Shown here: piece by piece, positions 45,301 through 57,300 of the stretch
Layout of the letters: each line of letters opens with the position of its first letter
Numbering within the stretch: position 1 is the stretch's first letter
DNA from: Bombyx mori
Lineage: Eukaryota; Arthropoda; Insecta; Lepidoptera; Bombycidae
Assembly (NCBI RefSeq): GCF_030269925.1
Contig: NC_085108.1
Location: 4,154,001 to 4,218,000, forward strand
Direction: 5' to 3'
DNA: 64,000 nt
Position numbers and translations under genes: made by a program
The notes under the pieces: model-generated
The model's input: only the letters and a program-made list of their open reading frames with translations
The model's database searches: none
Told to the model about the DNA's origin: nothing

Positions 45301-48300
45301 ATTAAGGAATTATTAAGGAATCGAAGCTGTTATACATTTAGGGTTAAAAGATTTGACACTCCCTTTATACACTACTAGCGACCCGCTTCGGCTCCGGTTT
45401 GGTTTTTAACAAAAATTTTAAGGACATTTGACGTTGTTTTATTTTTTAAAATAAAAGAACACTTATTGCGGCATAACTATAATAGTATAAGACATATGCT
45501 GTCGCGACACTTTTTGTAAATAATAATGTGTTCTGCAAAGTCGTAATACATTATTTTATTCTATCATCAATAGTTTTCGCAGCGCACGCGATGTAAAGAA
45601 TATTTTAGGTAATTTTTTTAGACCTTGAGTTACATTATTGGAGTTTTAGTAAGGATCCCTAATTTTTTTCAAAAAAGATTATAGCCTATGTCACTCGGGA
45701 ATAGTGTAGCTTCCAAACAGTGAAAGAATTTTTCAACTCGGTTCAGTAGCTTCGGAGCCTATTCAATACAAACAAACAAACAAATCTTTCCTCTTTATAA
45801 TTAATAATAATAATAATATTAGTATAGACAACTTAAAGGATACTATGATCACATGTAACCACTTAACTCCGGGTGGGTCGCAAGCTCGTCTACCGTCTAT
45901 AGTACGATAAAAAATACTTCAGTTGTCAAAGTAAAGCTGGTGTTTTGCGTGTAAATAATAGATAAAGATTTTTAAATTTCAAGTACCTATCATATTTGAT
46001 TGACACGTATCTGCTATGTAATATCTAAGGTTACGAAAGGTATGGACGTATGTATTATCGAAGCACCTATAGCTTTGTCATTGACGACAATATCAGCTCG
46101 GCTCACCTGGTGCGAAGTGATAGTAGGAACACTTGTATTGTAGGGTAGTTTAGAAAGAGAGAGAGAGAGTAATAAACAATGTGAAACTATACTGAGACCT
46201 TAGAACTTGTATCTCGGGGTGGGTGGCGCATTTGCGTTGTGGATGTCTATGGGCTCAAGTAACCACTTAGCACCAGGTGGGCTGTGAGCTCGTCCACCCA
46301 TATAAGCAATAAAAAAAAAAAAACAATTTGCGGTCTTATCGCTAAGAGCGATCTCTTCCAAACAACCATCAGGTAGACAAGAATCATTTGGAAACGAATT
46401 ACACGTGGTGTACCAATCCAGCGAAATGTGTATATATACAGATACACACGTACATATTTACGTATATATGCAATTACCATACATATACTAATAATAATAG
46501 TTTACTTTATATGTAATAATAATAATAATAGTAGTTTACTGGTGTCCGTATGGGTAGCAAGCAGTACTGGTAGTTACAGACTTTATGTCCGTCTTGCTTA
46601 TATCTATCCGGAAGCAGTAATGTGTTCTGGTTAGAAGACTGGTAAATATATATAAGTTTTTGTTTTTTTTATTGCGTAGATGCGTGGACGAGCTCACAGC
46701 CCACCTGGTGTTAAGTGGTTACTGGAGCCCATAGACATCCACAACGTAAACGCGCCACCCACCTTGAGATATAAGTTCTGAGGTCTCAAATATGGTTACA
46801 ACGGCTGCCCCACCCTTCGAACGAAACGCATTACTGCTTCACGGCGGAAATAGGCAGGGTGGTGGTACCTACCCGTGCGGACTCACAAGAGGTCCTACCA
46901 CCTGTAAAAAACCTGTTATACTATACAATTTATATTTACACCTTATGTTTAAAGATGGGCTGTATTTACAATGATTTGTCTTGGCTCCAATCATTATACT
47001 GAATAGTATTGAGTCAATACCAGATAATGATCGAGGTCATTCACCCTATATTTCCAATGAAAAAATGAATAACAATTATGCAAAACGTTGCGAACGTTAT
47101 TCATTACGTGTGACGTCATTAGGGGTTAAATGAAGTGAAGATGATTACGATTCTGTATTCCATGCCGATTTCCGCATCGACTTTTCATAGCTCTATCAAG
47201 GTAGCAGCGTCAAATCAGCAAAATTCAATATGAATTTATGCAAAATTTGCTGATTCGTTGCTGATTCTTTACGCCCATTTAAACATTGTTCAATGTAGCA
47301 ACTAAATTTTTTAGCATTTTTCTGTTCGGCAAGTCAAGTTCAAGATGGCATGTACAAAAAAAATTGTTGCTGATCGTAAGAATCAGTCTATTTTTTGTTT
47401 TTATTTTGTTGCTGATTCTTTAGGCCCATTTGAACATTGTTCAATGAAGCAACTAAATCTTCTTTTCATTTTTTGTTTAGCAAGTCGAGTTCAAGCTAGC
47501 ATGTGTTTAAAAAAATCATTGCCAATTTCAAAAATACGTCAGGTCTTTTTTTTTTTTTTTTTCGTTAGTGCTTACTTGCAGCAACAAATGAGCAACAAAT
47601 TTTGGTTCAATAGTTGAATCGATATTTATTGATTTATCAAAATTTTATGCTAGCTTTATATGAAGTTAGCAGTAATTGCGATTTTTCGCGAACGGCTCAA
47701 GCAACAAAATCGCGGTTTTAGCAACTAAATAGCAACAAAAAAGCTACAAATTTTGCATAATTTTATATTGAATTTTGCTGATTTGACGCTGCTACCTTGA
47801 TTGAGCCACTTTTCATGTGATGCTTATGCCGGCCACTCACCAAATGAGCAATAATGTCGTCCTACACTTGCGGGTTTGCGTATTCGTGCGAATGTGAGTG
47901 ACCGGTATTACAATAGAATCGAATCAGAGAACATATTTATCGCATTTTGACGCAATGATTTATTTTTCATAGATAAATATTTGTTAGTAAGAAAAACATT
48001 TTTTTTATCATCGCATTATAAAATTCAGGTTCATTCGTTCGCAATCCGCCAAGAACCCATTATTTCAAGCCAATATCCTCCCTGCGTCGTATTCCTCAGT
48101 TCTGAGGGTCGTGACCTTTACTGAGCACTTTTGTCAGGACTATGTTCTTCCATTCACTTCTGTCCTCCGCGCAGTGGATAGCGACATTGATGCTGGATTC
48201 CACAGTCGTCTTAATCTGATCATACTAACAGGCCAGACCACGACGAACAGGCCAATATATGTCGTCTTTTTTTTTTATGCCCCTTGTATGCAGACGAGCA

Positions 48301-51300
48301 TACGGTCCACCTGATGGTGAGTGGATTAAAGCAATGCCAGGGGCAGAGCCAAGCCGCTGCCTACCAAAACACATGTCACATAATAATATGTAGGTATATA
48401 TGAGTATTAAATGCGTCGATGTTAAAGGTATTCGAATTATTACGTAATATTAAATCGAAATTATTAAAAATTATAATTTGCGTAATTACTGGTGGTAGGA
48501 CCTCTTGTGAGTCCGCACGGGTAGGTACCACCGCCCCGCCTATTTGTGCCGTGAAGCAGTAATGCGTTTCGGTTTTAAGGGTGGGGTAGCCGTTGTAACT
48601 ATACTGAGACCTTAGAACTTATATCTCAAGGTGTGTGGCGCATTTACGTTGTAGATGTCTATGGGCTCCAGTAACCACTTAACATCAGGTGGGCTGTGAG
48701 CTCGTCCACACATCTAAGCAATAGAAAAGAAAAAAAAGGGATACACCAAAATAATTATCGGAGGATCGTTTTGATTTTGTCAAAACCTTTATCAGTGCTT
48801 TTAGGATGACCTACTGAAACTGAATGTTTCCTAGTAGCTTCATACTGGGAGTCGCGTCTACAGATACCTGTGTCTATCTGTCTGCTCATCTAAGCCATTG
48901 TAAAGACTATACAAAAAAATATCTAAATGCTGAGCTATAGTCACAAACAGTCGTATGAATGTCATACACAATACGTTCACTTTCAGGTGTCTGAGATCCT
49001 CTGAGAGTGTTTAATCAAAAAACGTTCTTTACTAAAGCTAAATAAAGTTCAATTTACAATCGAAACGTCCGAGTCACGGTCTAGTAATTTTTTGGTATAG
49101 ATATTCAGATGCTTTCGTTTTTTTTTATTTATAAAAGTTTAATCTCGATGACGTTGCTCGTAATTTCGTTTTCGAGTGGTCGGTGGCATTCAAAGAGATT
49201 TCTATTTTGATACACGATGGCCGAGTGTCTGTTCGGTGAGTCTGGTCCGATTTAAGAACGGCTATAACTAGTCTATCCATCAATTCAAAAGCGATTATAA
49301 TATCCCTACCCATTCTAGTGACCTCGAGGGGTCATACTAGATTTGCCGAGCGAGTAGCTGAGCTCACGGGTCTCTAATCTGGGTACATTGCTACCTCGAG
49401 AGGTCATACTAGATTTGCCGAGCGAGTAGGTGAACTCACGGGTCTCTAATTTTGGGACATTGCTACCTCGAGGGGTCATACTAGACTTGCCTTGCGAGTA
49501 GCTGAGCTCACGGGTCTCTAATCTGGGTACATTGCTACCTCGAGGGGTCATACTAGATTTGCCGAGCGAGTAGCTGAGCTCGCGGGTCTCTAATCTGGGT
49601 ACATTGCTACCTCGAGTGGTCATATTAGATTTTCCCCGCGAGTAGGTGAGCTCGCGGGTCTCTAACCGGGTACATTGCTACCTCGAGGGGTCATACTAGA
49701 TTTGCCGAGCGAGTAGGTGAGCTCGCGGGTCTCTAGCCTGGGGACATTGCTAAAACTGGCCCTAAAAAGAGCAGTGCTTCGCAGAATCTACCACCGGATC
49801 GGAAACGCGACCCACTGAGAAGATCCGGCGAGAAACTCAGTGGGTTCTGTGGGTTCGGGTGCGATAATGACTTTCAGAAATAATTAGAACATACTGGTTG
49901 GCAGATTGTGAATCTAAATATGTTTATGTCACTGTTATGAATAATACAGTCCCACTTGATCCGGCTGTTGAATGTTAATGCCAATTACTGTCAATGCTCT
50001 AGACACATTCTTCACGGACCCACCCGATATAATCTCAGTGCTGTTGGATAGTACTGGTAGCAGTAACAAGAACAGAGATAGTTGTTGAACTCCTCACCGG
50101 TGAAGTTTAGGGGGCGACCTGTGAGGAAGTGGCTGCTATTACCACTCTAGTGCGCAAAGCAGCTGTCTTTGAGCTGTTAGGCCTTCTGGGGCGGTCGAGC
50201 AGCTGTTAGAAAGCCATCCAATGCCTATTTCTGTCGTAAAGCAGTAATGGGTTTCGGTCTGAAGGGTAGGACAGCCGTTGTTACTATATTGAGATCTTAG
50301 AACTTATATCTCAAGGTGGGTGGTGCATTTTACGTTGTAGATGTCTATGTTGCTGTTGCTGTTGCTGTATGCTCCAGTAACCACTTAACACCAGGTGGGC
50401 TGTGAGCTCGTCCACCCATCTAAGCAATAAAATACTCCTGGCTTTTCTGTTCCCCACCAGTTCTACCAAAGCTGGAAAGACCTTCGGGCGCCCGGTTTTA
50501 CTTCCGCTACAAAAACGGCAATGTTAGGAAAAAATGGCTTAAATACATTGTAGACCTCAATACCTACTGTAGACCTGTAGTACCACTGTAGACCTATTTC
50601 GTAGGTAGGTCTGCAGTGTAGCGTCACAAGAAACCGTTGATTCCGTCAGTTTTTTGTATTGCATTGCGTGCTGCACAGAAATTCTTGTACAGCAAATGGT
50701 ATTGCAACTATGGTAATTTTTCGATATTACTGTCTGAAAACGGCTGGAAGCGGTTCTTTTAGATTCATTACTATATTAAGTGCCTGTTATTAGTATGGAT
50801 TATATAATTAAAAAGGGTATGATAATAAAAAACTACAGATTTGGTATCCTGTATGTATGGTAGAAGGTGCTACAGTCTTAATTTGCTGTAAAGCAGTGAC
50901 AATTCGACTTGAAGAGTGAGACAGCTGTTATGCAATATACAATAAAATGATTTAGAAGATTATGTGCGTCAAAAACACGCATGTGAACATGAAAATAAAA
51001 GTACTCTTTTTCCTTAAAAATTGGTCTAATTTTCGACCTTCGAAATGCGATCATAGGCGAAACAAGTTGTGATAAATAAAACAAGTGCAGCGTGACCCAG
51101 TGATTTATACAATCAAACTATTAGTAGTAACAATACAAATTTGGACTAGTACCAAAAAGTTTAAAAATTGATGCCAAAATCGCCTAACGATAGCCGATAC
51201 GTTTTCACGGCCGATTTATATCTAGGTCATCCTAACTCGAAGCACTATGTAGATGATTTGAAATTGAAGAATGACTTTTGACTTTTGAATTGTGAACGGC

Positions 51301-54300
51301 AATAGGAAAACGAATTTGTTGTTTTTAAAAGTGCAAGAGATAAGAGATCGCAGATTTTGGGTGTTTCGTGATTCAATAGTAATTGTTCTGGTGTTCGACT
51401 TTCGTGAGATATCCGTTGAAGATGGTACGTAAAATAATATTCAGCTATTTCAGTTACTGTAGATAGGGAGAACGGGTTTTTAATGTATTTGGAATTGAGA
51501 ATAAGTTAATAATTGGACCGTCGTTAATAGACTGATAAAATTACTTATTTTAATGGTTTTTTTTCCTAACTTATCTTATTGGCAGCTTCCTAAGGGGCTA
51601 TTTTAACTACGCACCGACCGGACCACAGTTAAATCTATACTAATATATAAATCTAGAGTGGTTTTTACGGATGTTCCCTTATAACTACTGAACCATGCAT
51701 CCGATTGACTTGAAACTTGGTATCCATGTAGAAAATACCTGTACTTAATGGATAGGCTAATATTTATATGAGTGTTGGACTCCCTACACCAGTTCTTTGT
51801 GGGGGTGAGAAATAATAATGCTAATTTCAAATTCCCAGCGAAGCGGACGGGTAGTAGCTAGTGTTATATATAAGCAAAATGACGTACGTGTTTATGGTTT
51901 TTTAAAACGGCATGTCCATCTTGATGTAATATTTATATTTCACATTTGGCGATAGCAATAGTGCTGATCGAAGATAACAATAAAGCTCTCTGATATAGCA
52001 CCGTTTTAATCGCCATCTAGAGGCCCTCTTTCGATCTTGATTATGTGGTCAAACCCGGTCCACTGTACTGGCCGATCTTTGGTTTGAGTTTGGCGGTACA
52101 CACAAATTGTTTCTTCTATCTCTCTTCCACATCGTTCCCTCGCTGCTGAGGATCGCGACCACATGTGAATTACCTCATCGGTGTTCGGTTTTTTATATAC
52201 ATCTGAATTATTTAGTAGACTGACCAAATTAAAACTACAGTAAGAGGTTAAATGAGTGCAGACATGTCAAGTCTGCCCCCTCCAACACTACGTCCCTATC
52301 ACGACCACTCGGTCAAGAGTGACACGATTTAGAAGAAGAAAAAGATTAATTGGAGCGCTCGCGTTCCATACCAGAATTTACGTTAAGTTTTCTTTTGTTC
52401 CAGCGCAAGAAAACAACAACAGAAATACTCGAACGACTAGAAAACGATATAAAAAGCATAGAAAGAGATGGCCAATACAAGGAGCAAACCCACAAACGCG
52501 TTATAGGATACGTTATGGCGTATTCAGTGGGTCTATACGTGTTATTTGCGGTCCTTTACTACTACATGTACGTGGGGAGGAGTCAGTATTGGTTGCATTC
52601 GTTGCTGTATGCCTCGCCTTTACTGGTTTTGCCCGTGCTGTGAGTATGGAGTTAATTTATTCAGGTGTTTGTCAGTTCATCCCTTGCGAGTCACTCTTGG
52701 TTAAAGCGTGCAGTGGGCGGGAGTTAGGGCTTTTTATTGGCCCGCACGGGTTGGTATCTCTGAACTTACCACTGGATCGAAATCGCGACCCACTTTTTTT
52801 TTAATTGCTAATATGGGTGGACGAGCTCAGAGCCCACCTGGTGTTAAGTGGTTACTGGAGCCCATAGACATCTACAACGTAAATGCGCCACCCACCTTGA
52901 GATATAAGTTCTAAAATCTCAATATAGTTACAACGGCTGCCCTACCCTTCAGACCGAAACGCATTACTGCTTCACGGCAGAAATAGGCAAGGCGGTGGTA
53001 CCTACCCGCGCGGACTCACAAGAGGTCCTACCACCAGTAATTATGCAAATTATAATTTTGCGGGTTTGATTTTTATTACACGATGTTATTGCTTCACCGC
53101 GGAAGTCAATCGTGAAGATTTGTTGAGTACGTATTTCATTAGAAAAATTGGTACCCGCCTGGGATTCGAACATCGGTGCATCGCTCAACACGAATGCACC
53201 GGACGTCTTATCCTTTAGGCCACAACGACAACAAAAAGTCCACTGAGGAGGACCACTGAGAAGGTCCGGCGAGAAACTCAGTCCATTGTGGTTTTGGGTT
53301 AAGCGAACGCAGACCGATGCTAGGAATGCCTAACAGTATCTCGGTAGGAGACATTTAATGAAGAATAATTGTATTCTTTTTTCAGTGTGATATTCTTACG
53401 GTCATCAATATCCTGGTATTATAATTGGATGATAAACAAGAACAGGATGAAGTTAAGCAAAATGAGGGAGGATAAAAAGAAGATATTGGAAGAGGTGATG
53501 AACACAGAGACATATAAGGTAAGGAGATAGATGCTGATGACGAGCCCACTGAGTTTCTCGCCGGATCTTTTCAGTGGGTCGCGTTTCCGCTCCGGTGGTA
53601 GATTCTGCGAAGCACGGCTCTTGCTAGGGTTCGTGTTAGCAACGTCGTCAGGCTTGAGCCCCGTGAGCTCACCTACTAGTTAAGGTTACGCTGAAATAGC
53701 CTCTCAAGGCTATCATCAGCATAGGTAGGCAAAAAAAGCAGATGACGATGTTCATAAAAATGATGAGGAGGCCTGTTAACCTGGAGCTCTAATCATCAAT
53801 GGCATGGACACCACCACCAGCGGCAATCCATTTCTGTTTAAATTGTTTTTAATGCTCTTCAAAATATTAAGGTACGTTTGATACTATTCAAATATATTTA
53901 TTGTAAATAAAAATGGTGGTAGGACCTATTGTGAGTTCGCGTGGGTGGGTACCACCACCCTGCCTATTTCTGCCGTGAAGCAGTATTGCGCTTCGGTTTG
54001 AAGGGTGGGGCAGCCGTTGTAAGTATACATGAGACCTTAGAACTTATATCTCAAGGTGGGTGGCGCATTTACGTTGTAGATGTCTATGGGCTCCAGTAAC
54101 CGCTTAACACCAGGTGGGCTGTGAGCTCGTCCACCCATCTATGCAATTAAAAAATTAAAATACACCAAAGACAAACGTACTCAGGATAAACTAAGAAAAT
54201 ATTGTTGTGAAATAATTAAGGTAACAATTTTTTTCTACATCATACTAACATATTTTTTTTCAAAATTCCAGGTTGCCAAAGAAATCCTTGACAAATACGG

Positions 54301-57300
54301 AAGTCCAGACGACCAGTCGAAATCGTTGAAGCCGTTCGTACCAACCCTGAACGTACCCGGTAATCTTCCTAGTTCACCCCCAGGTAGAATCCACTGTAAA
54401 TACGACCTTATTGTCATTTAGTAGAATTTATATTTCTCTATTAAATTACTTGACTACCCACCTACTCTGTTGCATTTTGCTTTTGTAATTCATAGTTTTA
54501 TGTATGCCAAATGTTTGTTACCGATTCGGTAAGTTCGGTAAAGCCGGTCGCTTTGGGTTGAGGCATGCTACGAATACCATGGACGGCCCGCCGCACCTAC
54601 ATCTCTATTTTCAGGCAGTTAAAAATAGAAAAGACTCACCGTCTATCCATAACCTGCCTACAAAGAATATTGCGGGATTTTGGTCATGTTGCACGCAGGG
54701 ATACCAGCTATTTGGAACGCCTTGTGGTGACGGTAAAATAGAGGGAAAAAGGTCTAGGGGTAGAGGTCCCAAACGATGGTCGGACCAAATAGCGGAGGAA
54801 CTGAGGGTACCTGTAAGCGACGCACCTCATCAAGCTACAGAACGGGATCGATGGAGACAGCTGGTTGACGGAATCGGACGGAGTCACGATCCTCAGCAGT
54901 GAGGGACCGATCGAAGAGAGAGAGAGATTATCAAATCTCATATCAGTAATGACAGCAAGCGCCCCCACCTCTCCGTCCCACCGCTGACATACCAAAGGCG
55001 CGGCCAACTAGTTCCGCGCCCACAATAGGCCTTACTTTTGTTTCCATGCTCGTAGAATATTATTTTGTCGCCCCTTTTCCTAAAGTTCGGGAAAGTTCGA
55101 AAAAAGGTACTCGGTTGCCTGTTTCTTGGCTTATATTTTTGTAATCGATGTGTCTGTGATGTCATGTGTCGATGGATTCAAACGTGACGACCGATTGGCG
55201 TGCTTATTGTTTAGTTTAGAATTTACCGCGAAGACTGTGGTAGTTTTCCAATTACAGAGCATAATACGACTCAGTGACGCACAATGCCGAATTATGCTGA
55301 AGCTTAATTGGAACGTGAATTTGTTTTCAAATGCATCAGCAGAGTGCGCTAAGTTAGCACAGTTTTAATCAACATTGATTATTTCTAAGAAACTACGACG
55401 AAACGAAAGCCTTACAATTTTTTTCAACATTAAATAGTATTACTAACGATAATATAAACAAAATTTCGATCAATGCCAGCTTAAAGAAAAAACACTTGTA
55501 AATTTTCTGTCACTGAGTCGGTATCGATTGCGAGTATCACGCGAGAGCAGTACTTTTGAGAGTGCTCGATTGTGCTTCGAGTTGCTGTAGTTGGAACATT
55601 CAACGTTGAGCATTATGCCGCATAATGCGCTCTTGTGCTATAATTGGAAAACTACCTGTATGTACAGTTTTGAGAATTGCCACATCCGACTTTCGTGTTC
55701 CCGTGTCATCATTTGATCTTCATCTTCTCACTGTATCGTAATGTTTAATAATTACGTGTGGGTTTTTTTCGTAGTTTAAAGACGCATAACAAAAAACACA
55801 TTAGATCTACTATTCCTTAATCAGTATAAAAGTTTTGTTTAAACTGCGCAATGGAATGCAAACAGGGAATAAAGTGTAGCATACGTGAGCGAGGCAGGTC
55901 AAACGATTTGTACACTTTACATTTCCGGCTCACGAAATGCCGAATAACGTTAGCGCAAATATTTATGTTTGGTCATTATGTATTACTAGTGGCCCCGCCG
56001 GGTAGGTACCACCGCCCCGCCTATTTCCGTCGTGAAGCAGTAATGCGTTTCGGTTCGAAGGGTGGGGGTAGCCGTTGTAACTATACTGAGACCTTAGAAC
56101 TTATATCTCGAGGTGTGTGGCGCATTTACGTTGTATATGTCTATGGGCTCCAGTAACCACTTAACTCGGCTGTGAGCTCGTACATCCATCTAAGCAATAA
56201 AAAAAAAGTTGTCGAAATTTGACTATAATTGATTGAAATTATAAGTTTGAACATTATTAAGGTTCTATTGTCAAATACCATTAAACTTCTTTATTCACAG
56301 ATTACCCTAAGACCACAGTATAGACAAATAATATTAAAGTTAAACAATATTAACCTATTCTCAATTTGACCACAGACTTTAAGCAACAACAAAACTTTGA
56401 CAATAAACAAAGAGTATATATATGTGTGTGTGTGTCAAATTCGTGGTAGTGTGTGTAATGTTTTTTATCGATTTAATGTATTATTAATGCATTATTAAAA
56501 AAAAAGTATTATCATTCTGCACTCCTTCTCTATATTCTCTTTAAGTATGGGAAATTTCACACCCCTCTGTCTGCGCAATTTTCGTAAAATGGGGTACAAA
56601 GTTTTTGCTTCACGTATTAATATATAGATTATCGCTTCAGGAACTCTTTTATATCTATCGGTCTGACAAGCTGCTTAAAATTAATCCCTCTAACATTTTA
56701 TGATCAATTTTTTTTATGTTACATGACCTTACATGACAAGGTCAGGTCACCGACAGCTAGAACTGCACGTTCGTAGCATTTACACCCCTCCCCTTTTATT
56801 CACCCCTAAAGTCGTATCATCCAAAAAACGTTGGCAACTCTTGAGCATTTGAATATCGAACAGTGTCTGTTTCCAGCAACACCGGGACAGTTAAGGCAGA
56901 GACAGCTAGCGTTGCAGACTTCGACGCCCATACCGAATAAAATGAACATGTTGGCTATAAACAACACGCCGAATGCTCTGTACAAAGGACCGCGTCTTAG
57001 AGTAAGTTAGAAGCTTGTTTTTCTAGAAAAATCCGGCCAACTTTGGTACCCCCCTTGGGGACTTGGGAGGCCAAATCTCGATTCAGTGATTGAAGTCGTC
57101 GTGGCCTAAAGGACAAGACGCCCGGCTTATTCGCATCGAGCGATGCAACTGTATCAGTGTTCGAATAGTAAATTATAATAAGTAATAATATATATTAAGT
57201 AAAGAGAAGGAAGGGAAGGGAATAATAAAGGTTCCCCTAAAAGGGAAGATATATAAGACCTTAGTAAGGCCTGCCGTCTTGTATGGATCAGCTTGTTGGA

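Noticed and set aside
49315..49623. 102-codon repetitive minus-strand ORF
   Set aside because: Its period equals the 72-bp minisatellite unit (24 codons), so the frame stays open by arithmetic; no start signal, splice site or family.
49321..49751. CRISPR-like array
   Set aside because: Units are contiguous without unique spacers, and the DNA is insect nuclear.
52256..52804. 182-codon ORF overlapping Lnpk exon 2
   Set aside because: Wrong frame relative to the clear lunapark sequence in the same exon; it also runs through intron sequence.
54708..55007. 99-codon minus-strand ORF
   Set aside because: Antisense shadow of the LINE C-terminus at 54600-54930.
57103..57170. tRNA gene
   Set aside because: It is the tRNA-like head of Bm1, with a degraded 3' side.
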